From Turnera subulata (Eukaryota > Streptophyta > Magnoliopsida > Malpighiales > Passifloraceae): a stretch of DNA of 64,000 nt. Below are positions 43,541-55,280 of this stretch, one piece after another; position 1 is the stretch's first letter; each line of letters starts with the position of its first letter. A program made the position numbers and the translations under genes. Below the pieces are notes generated by a model. It had not been told where the DNA came from and did not search any database. It saw only the letters and a list, made by a program, of their open reading frames with translations. The DNA is taken from positions 354,179 to 418,178 of the forward strand of contig JAKUCV010002023.1 in NCBI GenBank assembly GCA_028386065.3. Direction: 5' to 3'.

Positions 43541-44318
43541 ATATTGATTCGAGTAGCAAAGTTATAGTTTTATTGGTACGGATCCTATAATTTTATTAGG
43601 CCTTTTTTGTTTTATTATCTAGTGGAAATATCTTTTTTTTATGTAGGTTTTAAATTTCTCCAATATGAGAAAGGAAAATTGCTTAATAATTATTGACAAA
43701 AAAATAAGCATGTCCAAAATATAACAGCTCAAGTAAAAATTTCATTTTTACCGGGACTGTTTAAGTTAATTTACAGTAATTTATCATTGAATTTTAATCT
43801 TGGGTAATTAAATTATGATAAATCGAGTATTGGGATTCCGAAACCGAGCCCTGTCCCACGTTCGGGATTTTTCTGCGGATTTTACGGACCAAAGTTGGAA
43901 TTTTTCCGGGTCCAGGAATCTTCGAAAAAGCCGGGTTTACCCTCGAGTTATCGGACCAGAAATAAAGATTAGTGGGTATAATGGATATTTTCTGGTCCAG
44001 GCGGGTCACACTTCATATGCAGCATAGTAACTGCATAATTGAAGCTCAATTAATCAGCCGCCTTCTCCTGTTAAACCTGTGAACTGCCAGTGTTTTGGGT
44101 GCCTATTTGACGTGTGCTTCATCTCTTCTGCTTCCATGCCCATCACCATCTTTCTTCCTGCAATCACTTCTGCCCAGTTTTCCTTTTGCAACCTGCATAA
44201 CCAGAAAAGGAAAAAAAATAAATAAAAATAACAACAAACAACACACACCACCGCCTGCCACGTCACCATCCCTTCCTTTCCATTTCTTTTCTTTTCTTCC
44301 ACAACACCACTGCCACCC

Positions 44319-44639
44319 GTGAACCCGAGCCATCCATCACCACCAGCCAAGCCTCGCCACCACTCGCCACCACCACCATCTTCAGCTTCCTCGCTCGCCT
44401 CGCTCGTCGCCACCACGAACCGCCGTGGCTGTCCAGACGAGACGAACCCGACCAGAGCGAACTCGCCCCGCCGCCGGTCTCTCTCGCTCGAGCCCTTCTC
44501 GCCTGCTGCTGCCGACACCGACGTCGTCTCCTCTGTTCCGTGCTCGCTGCCGCCGAGTTGCACCCTGCAGTCGTCTCCCTCGCGCCACGATATGCCACCC
44601 CGCGTCAACGTCGCCGCCGCGATAGGTGAGCAGATTTAA
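44319..44639 (+). other. GC-rich exon-like ORF in the LTR (106 codons), kept in both LTR copies
   Basis: A Pro/Ser/Arg-rich frame of 106 codons is open in both LTRs (here and 51892-52212). Near its end lies GCGATAG|GTGAGC, a good splice donor. It looks like a 5' leader exon with coding-like composition. I do not claim it is translated, because GC-rich pyrimidine-biased DNA easily gives such frames. Confidence 0.4.
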
Positions 44640-45693
44640 GGAAGACGTGACCCGTTCAATGACAGGTGGGTCGGGTCGACCCGCGTGATGAGAATTGGGT
44701 CAGATGGGTTTTGGGCTGATTAGTTTGGGTTTGAACCAGTTGGGCTTGGAGTTTGGGTTAAGGCTTGGATGGGCTGATGTGTCGCTGGGCCTACCGTGTG
44801 GGCTGGCGCCTGGGCTCCTGTAAGAGGCATGGGTTTAGCCCATGTGGTAGGTGGGGTTTGACACTATTTGGCCCAGGTCTTTAAAAATAAAATAAAATAA
44901 AATAAAATCTGGGAAAAAGAATAATTCTGGAAAATATGATTTTGGGAAGGGAAATTAATTTTGAAAAAATACAAATATATATGGTTAAATAATTGTTAAG
45001 AGGGAAAATAATTTCAGAAAATATATATAGTGTATTATAATTATTTTGAGGAAAATAATTGGAAAGGATATTTAACAAAGTATTATACCGGTTTAGTATC
45101 TGGGTATAGGCATAAGTATAGAGTGGTATTCTGACACTTGAAATAAATGGTGAATGATGATGATAATGGAAAATTAATCCGGGGAAATAACCGAGCCGAG
45201 TTTATATTTAATTTCCGGTACACGGTATTAGCATGACATTTGCATATCACCTTATATGTGCATATTATTTGATTGATATAGGAGTTGATAACGAGCAATT
45301 TGCTGAGGAACCGGATTTAGAATTTTCTGGACATTTCCATAATTGATAATCGGCTAAGGTGAGGATGGATAACCTTTGTTATGTTGCCTGTAATACTTGT
45401 GTGCTTTGTTGTTTGATTGAACTGCTGAGATATTCACTGTTGGTTATCGATTGCCGTGATTATTGTTGTTGTGATTGTTGGACTGTGATATTGATTCTGT
45501 GGATATTATGCTGAGTTTGATGTTGAACTATTGATTGTGGATAATTGAGGAATGGAAATTGGAAATTGGAAGTTGGAATTGATATGAGATGATGATATAA
45601 TTGTCATGTGGAAAGTAGTGGTACGACCCGATGGTTGAAAATTAATTTTGGGATGCTATGGTCGGTTACTTGGTTTGGTTACTTGATTTGGTT

Positions 45694-45825
45694 GGCATGT
45701 TGATGCCTGTGGTTGGGGTATACCAAATACCCGGTGGTTCAGATATACCGAATATCCGGTTGGCATGTTGATGCCTGTGGTTGGGGTATACCGAATACCC
45801 AGTGGTTTGGATATACCAAATATCC
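45694..45825. repeat. Hairpin array in two 69-bp tandem units of the LTR
   Basis: Each unit holds three perfect hairpins: GGCAT-GTTG-ATGCC (45694-45707, 45762-45775), GGGTAT-ACCAA-ATACCC or ACCGA loop (45716-45732, 45784-45800) and (G)GATAT-ACCRA-ATATC(C) (45742-45756, 45809-45825). The partner LTR has the same array at about 53264-53395 with slight decay. Confidence 0.85.
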
Positions 45826-46506
45826 GGTTTTGGGACGTGGTCCCGGTATAGTAAGATATGGTACGGTTCTTGACCTGGCATCCGGAATTAATTGATAACC
45901 TGGTACGACCCTAGCTTGTCCAGTGACGGGGGCCCGGAAGATAAAATTGGAAATTATGTTAAATATTCTTTTGGTCTTGGCTCAGTCTTATATGAGATAT
46001 GTTGTTGATTTGTTGTGATTTCTTTATTGTATTACGGTTGCCTGCATATCACTGTTTATCCTTCGTCGGTGAGCACTTCGGACTCACCCCTCGCCTGCGG
46101 GGTTTCATCCCGTAGGTTAAGTTGTTTCGTAGTTCAGGTACGACGTTCGATGGTTGCTGCTTTCTTCTCCACCTGACTCCGGATCCATACCTCCGCTGCA
46201 CGTGCATAAAGTCTTCCGCTGCTGTTCTGTTGCATATGATGCTGTATTATATTTCCGCTGCTGTGTTAGCTTGTTCATATGACTTTGAGGTTGTTTGTCA
46301 CTCTGCCTCTGTTGCTTGCTCTTTTCTCTACTGTTGTTATATATTGTGAGTTGTGAGCTGTTGAATAATGGTCCCCGTGTTGGGTGACGGTTGCTGTATT
46401 TGTTTTCCAGTTGTACATACGGGTTGTTGTAGTGTATTCCCTATCAATAAGAATAGTTTCGGCACGTGTTTACTGTATTACGGTAAATACGGGTCGGGGC
46501 GCTTCA

Positions 46507-46525
46507 GTTTGGTAGTGGAGCAGGT
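46507..46525 (+). promoter_or_regulatory. Gypsy primer-binding region (variant)
   Basis: The bases after the 5' LTR read GTTTGGTAGTGGAGCAGG. The usual initiator-Met form would be TGGTATCAGAGC. The truncated relative left of 2336 has the same variant core, TTTGGTAGCGGAGC, so the difference belongs to the family. Confidence 0.55.
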
Positions 46526-46626
46526 AGTAGGTCATTAGGGACATGATTGTGATTTCATGATTGCTTGTTTGTGCATTAGATCTGTCATGATATAACATGC
46601 ATACATACATTCTCAGATAGGTACGA

Positions 46627-47760
46627 ATGGATCCGGTTGGAGGGAATCAGCATGCTGAAGTTCACCTAGATGACGATCAGGTATCGGTGGATCAACCGCA
46701 GCAAGTTGCGGGAGGTCCGGAACACCCTGCGAATGTTCCTTTGGGAGACCCTACGCAGATGTTAAACGTGGTAACTCAGATTCTGCAAAGGCAAGGTGCC
46801 AGAGATGCTCGTATCGATGCTATGGAAGCTCGGGAACAGGGAAACCAGGGGCCTGTTGAGGATCCAGTGTATATGAAGCTGGAAAAGCTTGGGGCTGAGG
46901 TTTTCACTTGTGTCACTAAAACACAGGATGCAGATCGATGGCTCAGACAGATGAACAGGGTTATGCTGAGGCTGACATGCAAGAATGATAGGTGGGCCAG
47001 ATACGCCGCTGCCATGTTCCGAGGCGATGCCGTTGATTGGTGGGAGTCTACCACCAGGGACATGCCGACACCTATCACTATGCCGTGGAACCAGTTCATG
47101 GAGATGTTTCGAAGAAAGTTTGTTTTTGAGGCATACTAGGATCAGCTGGGACGAGAGTTTCTGGGACTGCAATAGGGACCGGATTAGACGGTCATTGATT
47201 ATGAGATCAAGTTCAACCGCTTGTCCATCTATGCCAGTGAGTTTGTAGCTACTCCGGAGCCAGATGTAAACGTTTCTAGGATGGTCTTCGATCTGGTATC
47301 CAGCCAGTCATGGGGTGCAAGGTCTATGAGACTTACCAGGACATGCTGACAGATGCCCTGAGAGCTGAGATTATTTGGCTCGGAAATGAGAAAGAGCAAC
47401 AAGGGGTCCGTAAGAGACAAGCTGCACAGAGTTCTGGGGGACAGAACAAGAGGTTCCAGACACCTGCTAACCGATCAGGGTTTGGACAGAGCCGCTCTAT
47501 GCCAGTGAGTCAGGGACGTGGATGGAACAACAATACCTACAACTGAGGCTGTTCTTGGACTCAGTCTGGAGGGACTTCATCTAGGGATACTCGCCCGAGA
47601 CTTCCTCTGTCTAAGGTGAGGTGCTGTGAGTGTAACGAAGTCGGGCACTACCGATATGCTTGTACCAAATTGGGAAGATCTGGAGGTACAGCACCTACTC
47701 AGACGGTGCAAGCTTCTGTTGCCAGTGTTCCTAGTGGTTCTGGAGTTGGCCGAGGCCGAG
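46627..47760 (+). pseudogene. gag: capsid and zinc-knuckle nucleocapsid, broken
   Basis: ATG 46627 opens a capsid-type frame: an acidic/Gln-rich start, then DADRWLRQMNRVM, RYAAAMFRGDAVDWWES and WNQFMEMFRRKFV, the hallmark of the plant retrotransposon gag domain. It stops at TAG 47137-47139, with further stops at 47173 and 47185, and shifts frame around 47285-47310 before KVYETYQDMLTDALRAEI. The zinc knuckle CCECNEVGHYRYAC (C-x2-C-x4-H-x4-C) lies near 47622-47664. The normal product coats genomic RNA in the particle. This copy cannot make it. Confidence 0.88.
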
Positions 47761-48395
47761 GACGTGGAGTTGTTCCTGCTAGGACCCAGTCAGCCATGAA
47801 CCAGAGTACAGCAGTGCCGAGAGCATTTGTTATCACTGCTGATGAGGATCCAGAGAATGTCGATGTCATAGCAGGTACTTTTACAGTCTTTGGTAGTACT
47901 GCATATACTTTGATTGATCCTGGTGCTACGCATTCTTTTGTCGCGCAAAGTTTTGCAATACAACATAACTATACGGAAGAGAATTTAACTTGTCCGATGA
48001 GGGTTAGGTTACCTGCGGGCATAGTGATCAGATTAACCCATGTGTGCAGAGACGTTTCTCTTTCGTACGATAATGAGGTTTTTCTTGCACGGTTGGTTGT
48101 GAAGAACATGGGAGGTTTCGATATCATTTTGGGAATGGATTGGTTGTCCTAGTACAGTGCTATGGTGAACTGTCAGACCAAGGAAGTGTTGTTGACTTCC
48201 GATGGTGGACATAAGGTTTTGTTGATAGGTATTGAGAGAGCTGCTACTACATGTAGTATCTCAGTTAATCAGGATGTTGGGATGAAGCCGTTGGATTCAG
48301 ATGCTTTGCTGACCCATGTCAAGGGTGAAGAAGTTCAGACTCCGGGTTTGGGGGACATCATAGTTGTCAGAGAGTTTCCAGATGTATTTCCGTAG
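47761..48395 (+). pseudogene. pol: aspartic protease region
   Basis: AYTLIDPGATHSFVAQSF near 47910-47955 aligns with the retropepsin site, where D-S/T-G is expected. Here it is D-P-G, so even the active-site loop is altered. DIILGMDWLS follows, then a stop (48150-48152) and a spacer to a stop at 48393-48395 in the position of the FP.DLPGLPP junction with reverse transcriptase. Confidence 0.85.
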
Positions 48396-49322
48396 GATTT
48401 ACCAAGATTGCCACCTGACAGGGAAGTTGAGTACACTATCAACTTGATGCCTGGAATGACACCTATTTTGATGGCACCGTACCGGATGGCGCCAACAGAA
48501 CTCTAGGAGTTGAAAAAACAGTTAGATGAGCTGCTAGAGAAAGGTTTCATCAGGCCTAGTACTTCACTTTGGGGATCACCAGTTCTGTTTGTGAAGAAGG
48601 AAGATGACAGTTTGTGGATGTGTGTGGACTACCAACAGTTGAACAAAGTGACGGTGAAGAACAAGTATCCGCTTCCCAGGATTGATGATTTTTTGGATCA
48701 GTTGCAAGGAGCTACCGTGTTTTCCCAGATTGATCTTCGGTCTGGATATCACCAAGTCAAGATTGCAGAGAAGGACATACCGAAGACAGCCTTCCGCACT
48801 CGGTATGGTCATTTTGAGTTCACAGTAGTTCCTTTTGGCCTGACCAACGCACCTGCAGTTTTCATGTGCTTGATGCACTTGGTCCTGAATGAGTTCTTGG
48901 ATAAGTTCGTGGTAGTCTTCATCGACGATATTCTGATATACTCCAAGAACAGGGAAGAACATGAAGAGCACCTGAGGGTAGTACTACAGAGGTTGCGAGA
49001 GAAAGAGTTGTATGCTAAGTTCAGCAACTGCGAGTTCTGGCTTGAAGAAGTTGCATTCCTTGGACACGTTGTATCCAGGGATGGGATTAAGGTTGACCCT
49101 GCTAAAGTGAAAGCTGTTCTAGAGTAGGAACCGCCTAAGACGGTACCAGAAGTCAGAAGTTTTCTTGGCCTTGCAGGATATTACCGGAGATTCATCGAGG
49201 GTTTTTCTTTGATAGCTAGTCCTATGACCAAGCTGTTGAAGAAAGATCAAGCATTTGTTTGGAGTGGTGCCTGCTAGAAGAGTTTTGATGAACTAAAGGG
49301 GAAGCTGACATCAGCGCCAGTT
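48396..49322 (+). pseudogene. pol: reverse transcriptase
   Basis: Reading continues in one frame: [15 protein letters not shown], a stop at 48504, then the intact core [62 protein letters not shown] and the catalytic FIDDILIYS, all residues present. TAG at 49125-49127 replaces a Trp normally conserved before EPPKT, and TAG at 49275-49277 lies within GAC.KSF, where relatives have CQ. The connection [15 protein letters not shown] is intact. Confidence 0.92.
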
Positions 49323-50129
49323 TTGACAGTACCCAAGCCAGGAGTGGAGTATGTGTTGTTTTGTGATGCTTCAGGTCTTGGTTTGGGAGCAGTTCTGATG
49401 CAAGAAGGCCGAGTGATTGCTTATGCTTCGAGACAGTTGAGGCCATATGAGAAGAATTATCCGACACATGATTTAGAGATGGCCGCAGTGATCCTTGCTT
49501 TAAAGATTTGGCGACATTACCTGTTTGGAGAGAGATGCCGGATTTTCACAGATCATAAGAGTCTCAAGTACATCATGACTCAGAAGGAGCTTAACCTGCG
49601 ACAAAGACGTTGGGTTGAGTTGCTGAATAATTATGATTGTACTATTGAGTATCACCCTGGAAAAGCTAATGTTGTAGCTGATGCTTTGAGCCGGAGACAA
49701 CCAAAGGATGCTTCCACGACCTACTCGATATCCTCTCTTATCGAGTTAAGGAAGATGGGAGTTGATTTTTCAGTTGATCAGACAGGAGCTTTGTTGACAC
49801 ATATTGAAGTCAAGTCTAACCTGAGAGGCTGGATTGTGGAACTACAAGATGGAGATCCCGACCTGATCAAGCTGAAGGAAGCAGTCCGTGGTGGAAAAGA
49901 AGATAAGTTTCACATAGCCGAGGATAGTGCACTGATGCTGGGAAAGCGTCTATGTGTACCCAGTGTCGGTGACCTACGCAGTCAGATTCTGGAAGAAGGA
50001 CATATGACGCCGTATGCTATGTATCCCGGGAGCACCAAGATGTACCGGAATTTGAGGAGTCATTATTGGTGGCCGCGCATGAAGAAAGATGTAGCAGAGT
50101 ATGTTGCTAAGTGTATCACCTGTCAGTAA
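49323..50129 (+). pseudogene. pol: RNase H and integrase zinc-binding region
   Basis: The RNase H part is open, with [13 protein letters not shown], the E in HDLEMAAV and TDHKSLKYI giving the catalytic acidic residues, and AVADALSR-like [10 protein letters not shown]. The integrase N-terminal domain follows, with [11 protein letters not shown]...KCITCQ. In the HHCC pattern the second His position holds Tyr (AMYPG instead of SVHPG). TAA at 50127-50129 stands where Gln is usual (CQQVKAEHQ). Confidence 0.9.
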
Positions 50130-51257
50130 GTGAAAGCTGAGCATCAGGCTCCAACTGGAAAGATGAGATCTTTGACAGTGCCAGAATGGAAATGGGAGAT
50201 GATCACTATGGATTTTGTGGTCGGATTACTGTTGCCTCAGAGACTGCATGATGCTATCTGGGTTATCGTTGACTGACTTACAAAGTCAACTCATTTTCTT
50301 CCCATTCGACAGACAAACACCTTGGATAAGTTGGCAAAGCAGTATGTTACAGAGATTGTGAGGCTACATGGAATTCCTAAGTCCATAGTCTCAGACAGAG
50401 ATCCGAGGTTCACATCACGGTTTTGGAAGAGTCTGCAAATAGCTTTGGGTACGAAGTTGAGTTTCAGTACCGCTTTTCATCCTCAGACAGACGGATAGTC
50501 AGAGAGGACTATTCAGACATTGGGAGACATGCTAAGGGCTTGTGCTCTTAACTTCAGTGGGAGTTGGGACCAGTATTTGCCTTTAGCAGAGTTTGTCTAC
50601 AACAACAGTTATCATTCCAGTATTGGCATGCCACCGTTTGAAGCTCTTTACGGAAGGAAATGCCGAAGTCCAGTTTGTTGGGATGAAGAAGGTCTTCGTT
50701 TGATCGTTGGTCCAGACTTGGTTAAGCAGATAGTTGACAAGATTCAGACAGTTAGACAGAGTATGAGAGCAGCACAGGACCGACAGAAGAGCTATGCTGA
50801 TAAGCATCGACGTGAGATGGAGTACCAAGTGGGAGAAAGAGTTTTCCTCCGAGTTGCGCCTTGGAAGGGAGTTATCAGATTCGAAAAAATAGGGAAGCTG
50901 AGTCCCAGGTACATCGGACCGTATGAGATCGTGGAAAGGGTTGGACCCTTGGCGTACAGATTGTCTCTACCAGAGGAGTTGTCACGGATTCACGACGTAT
51001 TTCATGTCTCCATGTTGAGAAGGTACAGATCAGATCCGAGCCATGTGGTTACTACAGCAGATGTTGAGGTCGCAGAGGATCTTACGTATACAGAGTTACC
51101 GGAGCAGATTCTTGCCCGAGAAGTCAGACAGTTGAGGAACAGAGTTATTCCGATGGTGAAGGTTAAGTGGAGCAAGCACTCTGCGAACGAGTCTACGTGG
51201 GAAGTCGAGGAGCATATGCGTTCTCAGTATCCGCACCTGTTCACAGCTTCGGAGTGA
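50130..51257 (+). pseudogene. pol: integrase core, GPY/F module and chromodomain
   Basis: The integrase core has [10 protein letters not shown] (first Asp), [11 protein letters not shown] (second Asp) and SERTIQTL (Glu), with TGA at 50274-50276 in VD.LTKS (Arg in relatives) and TAG at 50496-50498 in TDG.SER (Gln in relatives). From ATG 50520 the frame is clean to TGA 51257: AEFVYNNSYHSSIGMPPFEALYG, GPYEIVERVGPLAYRL (GPY/F module) and a C-terminal chromodomain with VKVKWSKHSANESTWE. Chromodomains direct insertion to modified histones; that is family knowledge, not shown here. Confidence 0.92.
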
Positions 51258-51275
51258 ATTTCGGGGACAAAATTC

Positions 51276-51292
51276 TTTTAAGGTGGGTAGGC
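51276..51292 (+). promoter_or_regulatory. Gypsy polypurine tract
   Basis: TTTTAAGGTGGGTAGGC directly precedes the 3' LTR. The preceding TTCGGGGACAAAATTC is the common lead-in of plant chromoviruses. Confidence 0.8.
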
Positions 51293-54076
51293 TGTAATAG
51301 CCCAGGTAAAAATTTCTTTTTTACAGGGACTGTTTAAGTTAATTTACAGTAATTTACCATTGAATTTTAATCTTGGGTAATTAAATTATGGTAAATCGAG
51401 CATTGGGATTCCGAAACCGAGCCCTGTCCCACGTTCGGGATTTTTCTTCGGATTTTACGGACCAAAGTTGGAATTTTTCCGGGTCCAGGAATCTTCGGAA
51501 AAGCCGGGTTTACCCTCGAGTTATCGGACCAGAAATAAAGATTAGTGGGTATAATGGATATTTTCTGGTCCAGGCGGGTCACACTTCACATGCAGCAAAG
51601 TAAATGCATAATTGAAGCTCAATTATTCAGCCGCCTTCTCCTGTTAAACCTGTGAACTGCTAGTGTTTTGGGTGCCTATTTGACGTGTGCTTCATCTCTT
51701 CTGCTTCCATGCCCATCACCATCTTTCTTCCTGCAATCACTTCTGCCCAGTTTTCCTTTTGCAACCTGCATAACCAGAAAAGGAAAAAAAATAAATAAAA
51801 ATAACAACAAACAACACACACCACCGCCTGCCATGTCACCTTCCCTTCCTTTCCATTTCTTTTCTTTTCTTCCATCACACCACTGCCGCCCGTGAACCCG
51901 AGCCATCCATCACCACCAGCCAAGCCTCGCCACCACTCGCCACCACCACCATCTTCAGCTTCCTTGCTCGCCTCGCTCGTCGCCACCACGAGCCGCCATG
52001 GCTGTCCAGACGAGACGAACCCGACCAGAGCGAACTCGCCCCGCCGCCGGTCTCTCTCGCCCGAGCCCTTCTCGCCTGCTGCTGCCGACACCGACGCCGT
52101 CTCCTCCGTTCCGTGCTCGCTGCCGCCGAGTTGCACCCTGCAGTCATTTCCCTCGCGCCACGATCTGCCGCCCCGCGTCAACGTCGCCGCCGCGATAGGT
52201 GAGCAGATTTGAGGAAGACGTGACTCGTTCAATGACGGGTGGGTCGGGTCGACCCGCGTGATGAGAATTGGGTCAGATGGGTTTTGGGCTGATTAGTTTG
52301 GGTTTGAACCAGTTGGGCTTGGAGTTTGGGTTATGGCTTGGATGGGCTGATGTGTCGCTGGGCCTACCGTGTAGGCTGGCGCCTGGGCTCCTGTAAGGGG
52401 CTTGGGTTTAGCCCATGTGGTAGGTTGGGTTTGACACTATTTGTCCCAGGCCTTTAAAAAAAAATAAAAAAAATAAAATCTGGGAAAAAGAATAATTTTG
52501 GAAAATATGATTTTGGGAAGGGAAATTAATTTTGGAAAAATACAAATATATGTGGTTAAATAATTATTATGAGGGAAAATAATTTTGGAAAATATATATA
52601 GTGTATTATAATTATTTTGAGGAAAATAATTGGAAAGGATATTAACAAAGTATTATACCGGTTTAGTATCCGGGTATAGGCATAAGTATAGAATGGTATT
52701 CTGACAGTTGAAATAAATGGTGAATGATGATGATAATGAAAAATTAATCCGGGCAAGTAACCGAGCCGAGTTTATATTTAATTTCCTGTACACGGTATTA
52801 GCATGGCATTTGCATATCACCTTATATGTGCATATTATTTGATTGATATAGGAGTTGATAACGAGCAATTTGTTGAGGAACCGGACTTGGAATTTACTGG
52901 ACATTTCCATAATTGATAATCGGCTAAGGTGAGGGTGGATAACCTTTGTTATGTTGCCTGTAATACTTGTGTGCTTTGTTGTTTGATTGAACTACTGAGA
53001 TATTCACTGTTGGTTATCGATTGCCGTGATTATTGCTGTTGTGATTGTTGGACTGTGATATTGATTCTGTGGATATTATGCTGAGTTTGATGTTGAACTA
53101 TTGACTGTGGATAATTAAGGAATGGAAATTGGAAATTGGAAGTTGGAATTGATATGAGATGATGATATAATTGTCATGTGGAAAGTAATGGTACGACCCG
53201 ATGGTTGAAAATTAATTTTGGGATGCTATGGTCGGTTACTTGGTTTGGTTACTTGATTTGGTTGGCATGTTGATGCCTGTGGTTGGGGTATACCAAATAC
53301 CCGGTGGTTCGGATATACCGAATATCCGGTTGGCATGTTGATGCCTGTGGTTGGGTTATACCGAATACCCAGTGGTTTGGATATACCAAATATTCGGTTT
53401 TGGGACGTGGTCCCGGTATAGTAAGATATGGTACGGTTCTTGACCTGGCATCCAGAATTAATTGATAACCTGGTACGACCCTAGCTTGTCCAGTGACGGG
53501 GGCCCGGAAGATAAAATTAGAAATTATGTTAAATATTCTTTTGGTCTTGGCTCAGTCTTATATGAGATATGTTGTTGATTTGTTGTGATTTCTTTACTGT
53601 ATTACGGTTGCCTGCATATTACTGTTTATCCTTCGTCGGTGAGCACTTCGGACTCACCCCTCGCTTGCGGGGTTTCATCCCGTAGGTTAAGTTGTTTCGT
53701 AGTTCAGGTACGACGTTCGATGGCTGCTGCTTTCTTCTCCACCTGACTCCGGATCCATACGTCCGCTGCATGTGCATAAAGTCTTCCGCTGCTGTTCTGT
53801 TGCATATGATGTTGTATTATATTTCCGCTGCTGTGTTAGTTTGTTCATATGACTTTGAGGCTGTTTGTCACTCTGCCTCTGTTGCTTGCTCTTTTCTCTA
53901 CTGTTGTTATATATTGTGAGCTGTGAGCTGTTGAATAATGGTCCCCGTGTTGGGTGACGGTTGTTGTATTTGTTTTCCAGTTGTACATACGGGTTGTTGT
54001 AGTGTATTCCCTATCAATAAGAATAGTTTCGGCACGTGTTTACTGTGTTACGGTAAATACGTGTCGGGGCGCTTCA
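51293..54076 (+). repeat. Gypsy 3' LTR
   Basis: Partner of the 5' LTR. It begins TGTAATAGCCC (here the TG terminus is kept) and ends GGGGCGCTTCA. It carries the same GC-rich block, splice-donor-like GATAG|GTGAGC and hairpin array. Confidence 0.95.
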
Positions 54077-54081
54077 CAAAA

Positions 54082-55274
54082 TATTTTTAATAATTAATAC
54101 AGACATATACATTTTTCCAAAGGAAATAGTAGAAGTGGAAATTTTATTTAATGAGGATAATTATGTCAATATAAAACCCAAAAAATAAAAGTGGAGTGCA
54201 TTTATAAACTAGTGGTATAAAATTTGTTTGTTGGAATAAAAATTTGCTAAAGCTAATTAATGGATGCTTGAGTACTACTATTGGTTGTGTGGTGATTGGT
54301 TGCAAACACTAACTATAAAGGGAGGGTGTTGCTGACCTCTAATTCCTTGTAGTCAATAAGATGTCATATCACATATTATTGATCTAGCAGTTTAAATAGC
54401 ATACTTGGCTAATAACATGAAAGTGACTAACACTAATTCTAGACTCTCTTTCCGGGTTAATGATATATTTGGTACCCGTACTATTTCAAATTCGTCAACT
54501 ATATACCCCAAATTTTTTTCCCATCAATTATATACCTGTACTTTGTGAACTTCCGTCAATTTTATACCTCTGGCCCACTTTGATGACTTGGTGTGCTGCC
54601 TTTTATTGGTAGGGAGTAATTTAGTCCTTGAACTTTTAAATTAATAATATAAGTCCTTTATTAGTATATAATCTACTCCATATATTTTTTATTTTTTATA
54701 ATTTAATCCTTAGAATTGTATGTAATTAGTATTCATACAATATTTAACTTCCAAATTATATTAATTTATAATTTTTTTATTAAAATAATAAGTATATAAA
54801 TTTTACAATAAATTTTGTAATACATATATAGTTATATTTATAAATTAATGTGTATATATTCAATTATATTACTTAATTACAATTACTTATCACATAATTT
54901 TTTATTGAATGATTTCAAATTTTAAAAACATGTTTTACTTTATTAGTTTTGATAATTTAAGAATTTAAGAATAAAAAAATAATACAAAAATGGATTCCAC
55001 TTACCATGTATCATAATAATATAATGATTTTATTTTAAGATCGAATTCATGTCCCAAGAACTAGCAACACTTGCAATGTTAGAAATTATTTTAAGGTGAA
55101 CAAAAATAGTATATAAGTATACTAGTAAATTTGATAGCTTAAATATTGGCTGAATATGTTTTCTGGGCCAACAAAATTGTATATGAGCATTATTAAATTT
55201 GACGTAATCAACTACAGATAGTAAAATATTATTATTGTTATTATTATAAGATCATATTTATAAAAATTTTTAAA
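54082..55274. other. AT-rich stretch with fragments of foldback elements
   Basis: There is no gene. At 54190-54230, AAAGTGGAGTGCATTTATAA resembles the right arm of the element at 5150-6192. At about 54460-54600, TTGGTACCCGTACTATTTC and following CTGTACTTTGTGAACTTCCG resemble one arm of the MULE-like foldback family (compare 40310-40440), without an identifiable second arm. Confidence 0.4.
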
Positions 55275-55280
55275 ATTTTT

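Larger units (their letters stand above)
43720..46506 (+). repeat. Gypsy 5' LTR
   Basis: It runs from TATAACAGC (ancestral TGTAA..., as in the partner) to GGGGCGCTTCA. It contains a GC-rich exon-like block ending in a splice donor (about 44320-44627), an AT-rich part, a hairpin array (45694-45825) and the CGGTAAATACGGGTCGGG end. Confidence 0.95.
43720..54076 (+). mobile_element. Full-length Ty3/gypsy chromovirus (Tekay/Del-like) with decayed gag-pol
   Basis: It is bounded by LTRs 43720-46506 and 51293-54076 and a 5-base TSD CAAAA (43715-43719, 54077-54081). The internal order is primer site, gag with zinc knuckle, protease, reverse transcriptase, RNase H, integrase, GPY/F module and a C-terminal chromodomain, then polypurine tract. 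The pol order and chromodomain place it in the chromoviruses, and large LTRs fit the Tekay/Del lineage. I count 10 differences in about 325 aligned bases at the LTR 5' ends, so insertion is not very old, yet about a dozen in-frame stops and at least one frameshift disable it. Confidence 0.95.
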
